Program-made: the position numbers and the translations under genes | The notes under the pieces: model-generated | What the model was told of the DNA's origin: nothing | Databases searched by the model: none | Seen by the model: only the letters and a program-made list of their open reading frames with translations | Assembly (NCBI RefSeq): GCF_013376475.1 | Contig: NZ_CP045508.1 | Coordinates: 1,609,501-1,673,500 of the forward strand | Source: Desulfolutivibrio sulfoxidireducens | GTDB taxonomy: Bacteria > Desulfobacterota > Desulfovibrionia > Desulfovibrionales > Desulfovibrionaceae | Direction: 5' to 3' | DNA length: 64,000 nucleotides | Shown here: positions 26,365 to 35,620 of the stretch, piece after piece | How the letters are laid out: the number at the start of each line of letters is the position of its first letter | Position numbering within the stretch: position 1 is the first letter of the stretch

Positions 26365-27476
26365 CCGACGCCATCCGTCCCTCCAAGCCCGTTCCCGAGG
26401 ACTGCGACCTCGACACCTACCAGTTCCACCTGCCGCCCGGACTCATCGCCCAACGGCCCCTGGCCGATCGCGACGCCTCCCGGCTCATGGTCCTTTCCCG
26501 CCGCGACGGCCAAACCTTCCAGGCCCGCTTTGCCGCACTGCCGGACCTTCTGCCCCCGGGCGCGCTTTTAGTGGCCAACAACACCCGCGTGGCCCCGGTG
26601 CGGCTTTTCGGGCGCAAGAAAACCGGCGGGGCCGTGGAATTTCTGCTGCTCACCCCGCCCGTGCTTCTGGAACCCGAGCCCGACCCAACCCGCCCCGGTC
26701 GCCTTCAGGCCCGGGCCGCAGGCCTTCTGCGAGCCTCCAAGGCCCCCAAGCCCGGTGATCGCGTCGAGTTCTCCCCGGAACTGTCCCTGACCGTCCTGTC
26801 TCGCGGCGAATTCGGCCACGCCGAGGTCCTGCTGTCCTTTTTTGGCCCCCTGGCCGACATCCTGGACCGCATCGGGCACATGCCCCTGCCGCCCTACATC
26901 AAGCGTCCCGACGAATCCGCCGACGCCGCCCGGTACCAGACCGTGTACGCGGATCCCCAAAAGCCGGGATCGGCCGCCGCGCCTACGGCCGGCCTGCACT
27001 TCACCCCGGCCCTGCGACAAATCCTCCTGTCTCGCGGCTTCGGCTGGGCCGAGGTCACCCTGCACGTGGGCTACGGCACCTTCAGCCCGGTGCGCGCCCC
27101 GGACATCCGCCATCACCACATGCACAGCGAACACCTGGAAATTTCCCCCGTAGCGGCCCAGGCCATCGTCCAGGCCAAATCCGAGGGCCGCCCGGTCATC
27201 GCCGTGGGCACGACCTCCGCGCGCGCCCTGGAAGGGGCCTTTGTCCAGACCGGCCACGTCGCTCCCTTTCGCGGCCAGACAGACATCTTTCTTCGCCCCG
27301 GCTCCACCTTCCACGTCATCGACGGCATGATCACCAATTTTCATTTGCCTGGATCGACCCTGCTGATTATGATTTGCGCCCTGGCTGGAAAAGAGCACGT
27401 CCTGCCGGCCTACCGCCAGGCCGTCACCGCCGGGTTCCGCTTTTTTTCGTACGGCGATGCCATGTTGATCGCATAG
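26361..27476 (+). CDS. queA: tRNA ribosyltransferase-isomerase (queuosine synthesis)
   Basis: Encodes 371 residues. QueA transfers the ribosyl group of S-adenosylmethionine to 7-aminomethyl-7-deazaguanine in tRNA, making epoxyqueuosine. Family segments are clear: FHLPPGLIAQRPLADRDASR, LLVANNTRVAPVRLFGRK, HMPLPPYIKR, YQTVYADPQKPGSAAAPTAGLHFT, VTLHVGYGTFSPVR, and VGTTSARALEG. The start overlaps the lipB stop. It is the last gene of the DHH-lipB-queA unit; a palindrome-rich gap follows. Confidence 0.97.
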   Translation: MTDAIRPSKPVPEDCDLDTYQFHLPPGLIAQRPLADRDASRLMVLSRRDGQTFQARFAALPDLLPPGALLVANNTRVAPVRLFGRKKTGGAVEFLLLTPPVLLEPEPDPTRPGRLQARAAGLLRASKAPKPGDRVEFSPELSLTVLSRGEFGHAEVLLSFFGPLADILDRIGHMPLPPYIKRPDESADAARYQTVYADPQKPGSAAAPTAGLHFTPALRQILLSRGFGWAEVTLHVGYGTFSPVRAPDIRHHHMHSEHLEISPVAAQAIVQAKSEGRPVIAVGTTSARALEGAFVQTGHVAPFRGQTDIFLRPGSTFHVIDGMITNFHLPGSTLLIMICALAGKEHVLPAYRQAVTAGFRFFSYGDAMLIA

Positions 27477-27490
27477 CGGGAGAAGAGTAC

Positions 27491-27519
27491 CCGGGGAGGA
27501 GGCTCCGCCTCCTCCCCGG
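27491..27519. repeat. 13-bp perfect palindrome after queA
   Basis: The two arms CCGGGGAGGAGGC and GCCTCCTCCCCGG flank a 3-base loop. It lies 14 bases after the queA stop and may act as a terminator or RNA stabiliser. No T run follows. Confidence 0.7.
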
Positions 27520-27531
27520 ACCCCTCCACCG

Positions 27532-27554
27532 CCGGGGGGAATCATTCCCCCCGG
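27532..27554. repeat. CCGGGGGGAAT palindrome
   Basis: Arms CCGGGGGGAAT and ATTCCCCCCGG are separated by one base. A near copy (CCGGGGGAAAT/ATTTCCCCCGG) occurs at 37954-37976, also behind a biosynthetic gene. Confidence 0.7.
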
Positions 27555-27590
27555 ACCCCCCGAAAAGGGGTTCGGTTGGGTGGCGGTCAT

Positions 27591-27647
27591 TTCGGCGCGG
27601 GCGGGTGTGCCCTGGAGCTTTGCTCCAGGGCACACCCGCCCGCCGAA
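27591..27647. repeat. Large hairpin, 18-bp perfect core
   Basis: GCGGGTGTGCCCTGGAGC (27601-27618) pairs perfectly with 27622-27639 around a TTT loop. After a 2-base bulge the stem extends with TTCGGCG/CGCCGAA. In total about 26 base pairs. Confidence 0.8.
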
Positions 27648-27684
27648 ACGGGGGCCACGGTTTCGCGGAGAACGCGAGGCCGAT

Positions 27685-27758
27685 GAAAGTTTTTTGGGGA
27701 GGGGAGGGGTCCGGGGAGGGGAACCCCTTTTGTTCACAAAAGGGGTTCCCCTCCCCGG
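27685..27758. repeat. Intergenic repeat with 23-bp palindrome, copy A
   Basis: The element starts GAAAGTTTTTTGGGGAGGGG and ends in a 23-bp perfect inverted repeat (27711-27733 and 27736-27758, containing ACCCCTTTTGT) with a 2-base centre. It ends 25 bases before the ferredoxin start. A nearly identical copy stands before aroE at 30501-30576. Confidence 0.85.
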
Positions 27759-27783
27759 TTCATCCTCTTCAAAAGGAGCAGAC

Positions 27784-28024
27784 ATGTCGCGGATTGTGAT
27801 TGACGAGGAGCGGTGCAAGGGGTGTTTGCTTTGCACGTTGGCGTGTCCCAAGGGGATTGTGGTGCAGTCCTCGCGTTTCAACCAGCAGGGCTACAAGGTG
27901 GCCGAGGTTGCGCCCGGCGAGGAGTCCAAGTGTACCGGGTGCGCCAGTTGCGCCATGGTCTGTCCGGACGTGTGCATCACGGTCTGGAGGACAGCGAAGC
28001 CGAAGAAGGCCAAGGAGGCGGCCC

Positions 28025-28032
<8 letters not shown>
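27784..28032 (+). CDS. 2-oxoacid:ferredoxin oxidoreductase, ferredoxin (delta) subunit
   Basis: Encodes 82 residues from the ATG at 27784 with AAAAGGAG upstream. Two 4Fe-4S motifs are present: CKGCLLCTLACPKG and CTGCASCAMVCPD. It relays electrons from the TPP enzyme to an external ferredoxin. Its 3' end overlaps the alpha-subunit gene by 8 bases. The three following genes complete the four-subunit enzyme. Confidence 0.95.
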
Positions 28033-29083
<1,051 letters not shown>

Positions 29084-29086
29084 GAC

Positions 29087-29848
29087 ATGAAGGACGAACT
29101 GGTTTTCGAGCGGCCCAAGGTCATGGCCGACCGGGGCATGCATTATTGTCCGGGCTGCCACCACGGAGTGGCGCATCGGCTGGTGGCCGAGTGTCTGGAG
29201 GAGATGGGGCTTGTGGAGCGGACCGTCGCCGTAAGCGCCATCGGCTGCTCGGTGTTCATCTACAACTACATCCTGGTGGACACGGTGGAGGCCCCGCACG
29301 GCCGGGCCCCGGCCGTGGCCACGGGGGTCAAGCGGGCGCGGCCCGAGGCCTTCGTGTACGCCTACCAGGGCGACGGCGATCTGGCCTCCATCGGCCTGGC
29401 CGAGATCATGCACTGCGCCAACCGGGGCGAGCGGGTCACGGTGGTCTTCGTCAACAACACGGTCTACGGCATGACCGGCGGCCAGATGGCCCCCACCACC
29501 CTGGTGGGCCAGAAGACCACCACCTGTCCGGGCGGGCGGTGCATGGACCGCGAGGGCGGCCCCATGAACATGGCCGAGATCATCGCCGGGCTGGGGGGCA
29601 CGGTGTACAGCGCCCGGGTGGCCCTGGATTCGGTCAAGCACATCATTGCGGCCAAAAAGGCGCTCAAGAAGGCCTTTACCATCCAGGAAGAGAACCTGGG
29701 ATTCGGCTTCGTGGAGCTTCTGGCCACCTGTCCCACCAACTGGCGCATGACCCCGGTTCAGGCCAACGAGCGCATCTCCAAGGAGATGATCCCCGTGTTT
29801 CCGCTTGGGGTCTTTAGGGACGCAACCGGCGAAGGAGGCGGCAAGTGA
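29087..29848 (+). CDS. 2-oxoacid:ferredoxin oxidoreductase, TPP-binding beta subunit
   Basis: Encodes 253 residues. The TPP site is visible: HYCPGCHHGVAHRL near the start, GCSVF, then the GDGDLASIGL ... NNTVYGMTGGQMAPTT segment, which binds magnesium and diphosphate. Additional cysteines CPGC and TCPGGRC may serve the Fe-S centre of the subunit. It follows the alpha gene by 3 bases and overlaps the gamma gene by 4. Confidence 0.94.
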   Translation: MKDELVFERPKVMADRGMHYCPGCHHGVAHRLVAECLEEMGLVERTVAVSAIGCSVFIYNYILVDTVEAPHGRAPAVATGVKRARPEAFVYAYQGDGDLASIGLAEIMHCANRGERVTVVFVNNTVYGMTGGQMAPTTLVGQKTTTCPGGRCMDREGGPMNMAEIIAGLGGTVYSARVALDSVKHIIAAKKALKKAFTIQEENLGFGFVELLATCPTNWRMTPVQANERISKEMIPVFPLGVFRDATGEGGGK

Positions 29849-30390
29849 GTCTGTACCAGGATGTGATCATCGCCGGATTCGGCGGCCAGGGGGTCATGCT
29901 CATCGGCAACCTTCTGGCCTATGCGGGCATGAACCAGGGCCTGAACGTGACCTACATTCCGGTCTACGGCCCGGAGATGCGCGGCGGCACGGCCAACTGC
30001 ACGGTTGTGGTGTCCGAGGAGGAGATCGGCTCGCCCATCATTCACCGCCCGAAAAGCCTCATCGTCATGAACCGGCCGTCCCTGGACAAGTTCGGCCCGA
30101 GGCTTGCGGACGGCGGCGTCCTGATCCTCAACTCCTCCCTGGTGGAACCGGCCCTGGCCGAGGCCGGGCGGGTGCGGCTTTTCGCCGTGCCCTGCAACGA
30201 GATCGCCGACGGCCTGGGCAACTCGCGCATGGCCAACATGGTGGCCATCGGAGCTTATGTCGCGGCCACGGGGGTCATGCCTTTGTCCGCCGTGGAGGAC
30301 AGCCTGTCGCATGTCATCTCCAGCCACTACGCCAAGCTGATCCCCAAGAACATCGAGGCCATTCGGGCCGGCGCGGCCCAGGTAACGTAG
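29845..30390 (+). CDS. 2-oxoacid:ferredoxin oxidoreductase, gamma subunit
   Basis: Encodes 181 residues from a GTG at 29845 (overlap GTGA) with GAAGGAGGCGG upstream. The opening IIAGFGGQGVMLIGNLLAYAG is the family signature, followed by YGPEMRGGTANC. This is the last gene of the four-gene unit. The gene order ferredoxin-alpha-beta-gamma is the usual one. Confidence 0.94.
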   Translation: MSLYQDVIIAGFGGQGVMLIGNLLAYAGMNQGLNVTYIPVYGPEMRGGTANCTVVVSEEEIGSPIIHRPKSLIVMNRPSLDKFGPRLADGGVLILNSSLVEPALAEAGRVRLFAVPCNEIADGLGNSRMANMVAIGAYVAATGVMPLSAVEDSLSHVISSHYAKLIPKNIEAIRAGAAQVT

Positions 30391-30410
30391 GCCAGGGGTA
30401 AGTATGCGGG

Positions 30411-30450
30411 GGGAGAAGCCTCCGGCGGCCAAAGGGCTACCGCCCTTTGG
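30411..30450. repeat. GCCTCCGGCGGCC repeat with AAAGGGC hairpin
   Basis: The unit GGGAGAAGCCTCCGGCGGCC is followed by a CCAAAGGGC/GCCCTTTGG hairpin (30429-30437 and 30442-30450). An inverted copy of the first 27 bases with one mismatch occurs at 50485-50511. The same GCCTCCGGCGGCC core precedes the palindromes at 31480 and 37782. Confidence 0.75.
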
Positions 30451-30500
30451 AATCCCGTAACGGGAAGCATCCCCTCATTTATTCCCACCTCCCCACTTAC

Positions 30501-30576
30501 GAAAGTTTTTTGGGGAGGGGGAGGGGTTCGGGGAGGGGGAACCCCTTTTGTTCACAAAAGGGGTTCCCCCTCCCCG
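30501..30576. repeat. Intergenic repeat with 23-bp palindrome, copy B
   Basis: This is a near-identical copy of 27685-27758. It has a GAAAGTTTTTTGGGGAGGGG lead, then a 23-bp perfect inverted repeat at 30529-30551 and 30554-30576. It ends 22 bases before the aroE start codon. Confidence 0.85.
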
Positions 30577-30598
30577 ATTTCATTTCCAGGAGCCTCCC

Positions 30599-31438
30599 AT
30601 GCCTTCTTCTTCTTCCTCCTCATCCCTCCCCATCCGTCTCCACGGCATCGTCGGCCATCCGCTTGGGCACACATTAAGCCCCTTGGTCCACAACTGGGGA
30701 TTCCGGCACTACGGGATTCCCGGGGTGTACCTGGCCTGGCCCGTCGAACCCGGGAGGCTGGCCGATTTCGTGACGGCGGTCCGGGTATTGGGCATTGCCG
30801 GGGTCTCGGTGACCATCCCGCACAAGACGGCCATCATGCCTTTTCTCGACGTCATCACGGACCGGTCCCGGGCGGTCGGCGCGGTGAACACGCTTTTTTG
30901 GCGGGACGGACAACTTGTGGGCGATAATACGGACGTGGCCGGGTTCGTGCGACCGCTTGTGGAAAGGGGGTTCTCCCCGGCCTCGGCCCTGGTCCTGGGG
31001 TGCGGCGGCGCGGCCCGGGCGGCGGTGGCCGGGCTTCGAGAGCTTGCGGTGCCGGACGTCCGGGTGTCCAACCGGACGCCCGAGCGGGCGGAAGGACTGC
31101 GCCGCGATTTCGGGGTGGAGTTCGTGCCCTGGGAAAGGCGATGGGAGTTCGGGGGCGGACTTGTGGTCAACGCCACGCCGCTTGGCATGCTGGGCCAAAA
31201 CGAGGGGCTCTCACCCATGCCCCGCGAGGCGTTGGGGCCGTCCGTAGTGGCCTTCGATCTGGTGTACAACCCGTACCGGACGCAGTTTGTGAGGGATGCG
31301 GCGGCGGCCGGAGCACAGGTGATCGTGGGCCTGGAGATGTTTTTCTGGCAGGCCGTGGAGCAGTTTCGGCTGTGGACGGGGCGTACGCTTCCCCGGGACG
31401 AGGTGTGGGAACTGTTGCGCACGGAGTTGGAGGGTTGA
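30599..31438 (+). CDS. aroE: Shikimate dehydrogenase
   Basis: Encodes 279 residues from the ATG at 30599 (MPSSSSSSS), with CCAGGAGCC before it. It reduces 3-dehydroshikimate with NADPH in the aromatic amino-acid pathway. Motifs are present: GHPLGHTLSPLVHN, VSVTIPHKTAI with the catalytic Lys, GAVNTL, GDNTDVAGF, GCGGAARAAV nucleotide loop, NATPLGM, and FDLVYNPYRT. The Ser-rich N-terminus is probably unstructured. It stands alone between two repeat-bearing gaps. Confidence 0.96.
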   Translation: MPSSSSSSSLPIRLHGIVGHPLGHTLSPLVHNWGFRHYGIPGVYLAWPVEPGRLADFVTAVRVLGIAGVSVTIPHKTAIMPFLDVITDRSRAVGAVNTLFWRDGQLVGDNTDVAGFVRPLVERGFSPASALVLGCGGAARAAVAGLRELAVPDVRVSNRTPERAEGLRRDFGVEFVPWERRWEFGGGLVVNATPLGMLGQNEGLSPMPREALGPSVVAFDLVYNPYRTQFVRDAAAAGAQVIVGLEMFFWQAVEQFRLWTGRTLPRDEVWELLRTELEG

Positions 31439-31462
31439 GGTGAGGGGGGAGCAAGAGAAGAA

Positions 31463-31517
31463 GGGAGAGCCTCCGGCGGCCAGGGGGGAAACTTTTTGAA
31501 AAAAGTTTCCCCCCTGG
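31463..31517. repeat. GGGGGGAAACTTTTT palindrome, copy A
   Basis: The GGGAGAGCCTCCGGCGGCC lead is followed by an 18-bp perfect inverted repeat (31480-31497 and 31500-31517, core GGGGGGAAACTTTTT) with a 2-base centre. It starts 24 bases after aroE. The A/T-rich centre could let it end transcription in either direction. A near-identical element follows argG. Confidence 0.8.
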
Positions 31518-31650
31518 ACCCCCCTTCCAAAACTTTTGGCGTGCTTCGTTCGGTGGGAGAGTGAGGAGGGGAGAGTGGGGAGGGAAGAGACGGATTTCGC
31601 CCTGGAACGGGCGCACTGCAGGGGCGTGCGAAAAGTGGTTCGCGCGCCGT

Positions 31651-31703
31651 TTTTTTGGGTCAGGGACAGTTTTTGGGTCAGGGACGGTTTTTGGGTCAGG
31701 GAC
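31651..31703. repeat. Three tandem copies of TTTTTGGGTCAGGGAC
   Basis: Three head-to-tail copies start at 31651, 31670 and 31688, with 2-base spacers. The third contains the TCA that is the stop codon of the minus-strand transglycosylase gene, so each copy carries a potential TGA stop in that orientation. Confidence 0.9.
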
Positions 31704-33885
31704 GGGGGATGGTCAGGCTGTCCCCGGCCCGTAGCGTCGAGGCGTCCCGGAGGTTGTTGGTGGACATCAGCGCCTTGGGCTCGACATTGAACTTTTTGGC
31801 GATGCCCCACACGGTCTCGCCCTGAGTCACCTTGTAGTTGACGTTGTTTTGGGCGGATTTGGCGGCCGAAGCGGCTGGTGCGGAAACGGCCGGGGCGGCC
31901 ATGGCCGGGGACTTGGCGGCGGTCCGCACCGGGGCGGCCGGGGACGGAGCCTTGGCCGTCGTTGTCGTGGGAGTCGGCGCCGGATTTGGCAGGGCCGAGG
32001 AGGGCAGGGGCTTGGGGGCGGCCTGGGCCGGCGTCGGCGCGGCCTTGGGCGCGGGGGTGAACTGGGCCACCTGGAAGGGTTTCGGGGTGGGCGTGACCGG
32101 CTTGGCCTGGGTGGGGCCGGAGCCCGGAATGGTCAGGACCATTCCCGCCTGGAGCCTGTCCGGAGCGGGGAGGGAATTGGCCGCGAGCAGCGTCCTGGGG
32201 TCGAGGGAGAATCGACGGGCGATGGCGTGGAGGGAATCGCCCTTTTTGACCACGTAGGACGCGGCGCTTTTTTTGGCCACCAGGGCCTGGGCCGATTTCG
32301 TCTCCGAGCCGGGGATGACCAGGACCTTGCCGATGGTCAGGGTGTTCGGGGAGTCGATGCCGTTTGCGGCCATGAGTTCTTTGGGCGTCACGCCGTAGCG
32401 CGAGGAGATGGCGCTGACCGTATCGCCTTTTTGGATGGTGTGGCTGCCGGCGCTTTCCGCCGAGGCGAGCTGCCTGACCTCCTTGGGCAGGGCCGGGGAA
32501 CGGGCCACCTGGACGTCCCCGCCGTCGGGGATGGTCAGCCAGCGACCGATGGAAACCTTGCTTGTGGTTCGTAAGCGGTTGGCCGACGCCAGCTCGCCGA
32601 GGGACACGCCGTAGCGCGCGGCGATGGCCTGGAGGGATTCACCCTTGCGCACCCGGTGTTTGGCCGCGGCCCGGGACTTCTCGGCCGGACCCCCCGTTCC
32701 GTCGAATTCTGCCAGCAGGCCCGCCTCCTTGCTCGACCCGCTGGCTGGAATCCGGATCGCCACGCCCGAGGACAGGGTGTCCGGGGCCTGGGCGTTGAAT
32801 TCCCGCAGGGCGGCCACGGGGATGCCCGTGCGCCGGGAGACGCTCCACCAGGTTTCGCCGGATTGGGCCAGATAGGTCTGGTATCCGGCCGGGGGGCGGG
32901 AACCGGGGTCCTTGAGAAATGCCATGGCCAGTTCGTATTTGGCCTGGGGCACGTAGACGGTGCTTTCCCGGCCCGGGGCGCTGACCTGGCGGCGGAAGCC
33001 GGCGTTGGCTTCGTGGAACCGCTCCCAGTCCATGCCCACGGCCTGGGCCATGGCCAAAAGGTCCGTGCCGCCGGGGACCGGGACCTCCTTCATGGTCGGA
33101 CCGGCCTGCCAGTTGACGGGTCGAAAGCCCAGGGTTTCCAGATTCTGGAAGATTTTCAGCACCGCCAGGAACTTGGGCACGTAGTGGCGGGTCTCCTGCT
33201 TGAGCAGGGCCGGGTTTTTGGCCAGGTCGAAGAAGTCGGTCTGGCCGCTTTTGGCCATGGCCCGGGAGACTTTGCCTTCCCCGGCGTTGTAGGCGGCCAG
33301 GGCCAGATGCCAGTCCCCGAACATCTCATGCAGCACGGTCAGGTACTTGGCGGCGGCCACGGTGGCTTTGTAGGGATTGCGGCGCTCGTCCTCCCACCAG
33401 TCCACGGTCAGGCCGAACCGCTTTCCGGTATAGGGCATGAACTGCCACATGCCGCCGGCGCCGGCGTGGGAATAGGCCATGCTGTTGTAGCCCGATTCGA
33501 TAAACGGCAGGGCGATCAGGTCCGGCGGCAGGTTGAAGCTGAGCAGCACGGCCCGGACATAGGCCAGATGGGGTTCGGCGCGGACCAGCCAGCGTTCCAT
33601 GGTGCCGCGTTTCTCCATGGAGAAGTACTGGAGGAACATCTGGACTTCCTCGGTCTCGCGCACGTCCAGATCGAATTGGATCTCGCCCCTGGAGGTCAGG
33701 GCGTTTTTTTCCTGCTCGGTGAGGGGGCGTCCGCGCTTGATGTCTTCGAGGATGCGCGCGTCCCAGAGTTCGGGCTCCAGGTTGGCCCGCATATCGATAT
33801 TGTCTTTATCGGCTTGGTTTTTCGCGCCGCAGCCCGGGGCGAGAAACACAAATATACAAAGCATTACGGCGAGATAAACCGGCAT
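31696..33885 (-). CDS. mltD: MltD-like lytic transglycosylase lipoprotein with LysM repeats
   Basis: Encodes 729 residues from the ATG at 33885, chosen for the GGAGG before it; 20 further upstream codons are open but unlikely. A lipoprotein signal ends in FLAPGC, so it should be outer-membrane anchored. The SLT domain (about 90-220) has the catalytic Glu in FIESGYNS, plus MWQFMPYTGKRFG and AAYNAGEGKV. It cleaves peptidoglycan glycan strands. Five LysM-type peptidoglycan-binding repeats follow; the first (YLAQSGETWW) is divergent, and a Pro/Ala-rich linker of about 80 residues separates the last. Most MltD proteins have fewer LysM repeats. Confidence 0.95.
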   Translation of the reverse strand: MPVYLAVMLCIFVFLAPGCGAKNQADKDNIDMRANLEPELWDARILEDIKRGRPLTEQEKNALTSRGEIQFDLDVRETEEVQMFLQYFSMEKRGTMERWLVRAEPHLAYVRAVLLSFNLPPDLIALPFIESGYNSMAYSHAGAGGMWQFMPYTGKRFGLTVDWWEDERRNPYKATVAAAKYLTVLHEMFGDWHLALAAYNAGEGKVSRAMAKSGQTDFFDLAKNPALLKQETRHYVPKFLAVLKIFQNLETLGFRPVNWQAGPTMKEVPVPGGTDLLAMAQAVGMDWERFHEANAGFRRQVSAPGRESTVYVPQAKYELAMAFLKDPGSRPPAGYQTYLAQSGETWWSVSRRTGIPVAALREFNAQAPDTLSSGVAIRIPASGSSKEAGLLAEFDGTGGPAEKSRAAAKHRVRKGESLQAIAARYGVSLGELASANRLRTTSKVSIGRWLTIPDGGDVQVARSPALPKEVRQLASAESAGSHTIQKGDTVSAISSRYGVTPKELMAANGIDSPNTLTIGKVLVIPGSETKSAQALVAKKSAASYVVKKGDSLHAIARRFSLDPRTLLAANSLPAPDRLQAGMVLTIPGSGPTQAKPVTPTPKPFQVAQFTPAPKAAPTPAQAAPKPLPSSALPNPAPTPTTTTAKAPSPAAPVRTAAKSPAMAAPAVSAPAASAAKSAQNNVNYKVTQGETVWGIAKKFNVEPKALMSTNNLRDASTLRAGDSLTIPRP

Positions 33886-34100
33886 GCGTCCTCCGCGAAA
33901 GTCCACGCCATGGAAGACGGCGCTTGGCGGACAGGATCCTCCCACCCGGAAGCCATCCTGCCTGCGCCCTATTTCCGCTGAATAGATGAATTATTTTAAA
34001 ACGCTAGTCCAGCCATGCCAATTGCGCAACTAAAAAAAAATTTAGGGTGGACTGACGAAAAGATGTTTTCTTTTGCGGCGTATTCGGGAAACATTCGGCC

Positions 34101-34925
34101 ATGAACCCCACCCAACGCCACAATGCCTCACGTTTCGCCACGACGCCGGATGCGGCCCCCGGCGCCCCGTCATCCATTCCAGAGGACGTGACGCCCGGGA
34201 AAAAGCCCGTGCGCGAACTGCTGGCCCAAAGCCCCGGCCGCATCGACGCCGTGGTCATGCGCCGCGACCGGCACGGCAGGGACATGGCCGAGATTCTTGA
34301 CGCCTGTCGGGCCGCCGGGGTGCGGTTCAAATTCGCCCCCAAGGAAGATCTGGATCGGCTGTGCGGCGGGGCCTCCCACCAGGGCGTGGTGGCCCTTCTG
34401 GCCGCCGCCCCCCTGGCCGGACTGGACGAGGTGATCGAGGCCGGCCGGGCCGCGCCCCTGCCGGTGGTCCTGGCCCTGGACCAGGTCCAGGACACGGGCA
34501 ACGTGGGGGCCCTGGCCCGGACCATGTACGCCCTGGGCGGCGGGGGCCTTCTTGTGGTCAGGCACGAGGCCGCGCGCCTGGGACCCGGTGCGGCCCGGGC
34601 CTCGGCCGGGGCCTTGTCCAGGCTGCCGGTGCACAAGGCCGTCAATCTGTCCCGGGCCCTCGATACCTGCGTCGACCAAGGCCTGACCGTGGTCTGCGCC
34701 ACGGATGATCCCGGGGCCGAGGATGCCTTTGGCGCGCGTTTTCCCTTTCCCATGGTCCTGGTTCTCGGCAACGAGGACAAGGGCATCCGGTCCTGTGTGG
34801 CCAAGCGGTGCGACCTGCGCCTGCGCATCCCCTTTGCCCGGGAGTTCGACTCCCTCAACGTGGCCCAGGCCGGGGCCATCATCCTGGGGCTGGCCGCGGC
34901 GCAACGATCCCGCGAGGGACGCTGA
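34101..34925 (+). CDS. rlmB: SpoU-family rRNA 2'-O-methyltransferase (RlmB-like)
   Basis: Encodes 274 residues. It uses S-adenosylmethionine to methylate a ribose 2'-OH in 23S rRNA (G2251 for E. coli RlmB). The trefoil-knot motifs are clear: DQVQDTGNVGALART, LVLGNEDKGIR, and IPFAREFDSLNVAQAGAI. The N-terminal substrate-binding domain contains GGASHQGVVALL. The first 40 residues are low complexity. The exact rRNA target is inferred from the family. Confidence 0.92.
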   Translation: MNPTQRHNASRFATTPDAAPGAPSSIPEDVTPGKKPVRELLAQSPGRIDAVVMRRDRHGRDMAEILDACRAAGVRFKFAPKEDLDRLCGGASHQGVVALLAAAPLAGLDEVIEAGRAAPLPVVLALDQVQDTGNVGALARTMYALGGGGLLVVRHEAARLGPGAARASAGALSRLPVHKAVNLSRALDTCVDQGLTVVCATDDPGAEDAFGARFPFPMVLVLGNEDKGIRSCVAKRCDLRLRIPFAREFDSLNVAQAGAIILGLAAAQRSREGR

Positions 34926-34968
34926 GGCCTCCCCTCGTCGGGGTTTTTCCCTCAAGCCGGGGCGGCTC

Positions 34969-35379
34969 TCAATAGTCCGAGAGGTGCCGTCCGGACAGCC
35001 AGCCCTCCAGGTTGCGGCCGGGGCAATACACCCTGGTCCAGCCGTCGCCGTATCCCAAAACCCGCACCTCTTCGCCCTGGACCAGGGAGGCGATGACCGG
35101 ACACGTGGTCCCGGGGCAGGAACGCAGGTTGAGATGGGCGGATTTGACCCGGGTGATCACCGGCGGGTAGCCCGGGGGCGGTACCGCGGGAAGCGGCACG
35201 CAACCGTAGCCCGGCGACCAGCCGTACCCGGCCGGGCAGGGCAGGGGCGCGACATACACCGGCGGCGGCGGGGTGTCGTCCCGGCGCGGGGCCACGAACA
35301 CCACGCAGCCGGGCAGCCCGGGCAGGCCGCACATGACGAGCAGGGCCACAAGGGCGAAAATTGCGCGCTGGGGCATCAT
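34969..35379 (-). CDS. SH3-domain lipoprotein
   Basis: Encodes 136 residues. Two adjacent ATGs (35379 and 35376) follow CCGGAGGAA; the second has better spacing. The signal peptide ends in a lipobox (GLPGC). After a Pro-rich stretch (about 35-75, with CPAGYGWSPGYGC) comes a bacterial SH3 domain (HLNLRSCPGTTCPVIASL to EGWLSGRHLSDY) with two internal cysteines. Such domains bind peptidoglycan or proteins in the periplasm. It is convergent with rlmB; specific function unknown. Confidence 0.85.
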   Translation of the reverse strand: MMPQRAIFALVALLVMCGLPGLPGCVVFVAPRRDDTPPPPVYVAPLPCPAGYGWSPGYGCVPLPAVPPPGYPPVITRVKSAHLNLRSCPGTTCPVIASLVQGEEVRVLGYGDGWTRVYCPGRNLEGWLSGRHLSDY

Positions 35380-35620
35380 TTCCTCCGGATCAGCCGCGTC
35401 GGGAAGGCACGGGCACAGCGTTGCGGCATGAGCGAAAGGCCGTTTGGGCAACGCCGGTTGTTCATAAAAATTACCTCCGGTCGCGGCCGGGGTCAACGAC
35501 CCCCATTCCAGGCCCCCGTTCCAGGCATGGCCTGGACGCCGGGGAAGCCCTTTACATTCTCCTATCCCTGTGGATAAAAGACTAGTTTTCGCCGCGCGAA
35601 TCCACCTGCGGGAGTTTGCC

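Larger units (their letters stand above)
27477..27783. other. Palindrome-rich gap between queA and the oxidoreductase genes
   Basis: These 307 bases hold four consecutive near-perfect palindromes (27491-27519, 27532-27554, 27591-27647 and 27711-27758), each annotated separately. No protein gene is supported. The first palindromes could stop queA transcription, although none has a clean T run. Confidence 0.7.

Noticed and set aside
27580-27783. Short peptides ending NPFCSQKGFP-like sequence before the ferredoxin and aroE genes
   Set aside because: The similarity comes from the shared 74-base DNA repeat, not from conserved coding.
31651-31703. CRISPR array
   Set aside because: Units of 16 bases with 2-base spacers cannot be a CRISPR array; no cas gene is present. 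No other array was seen in the window.
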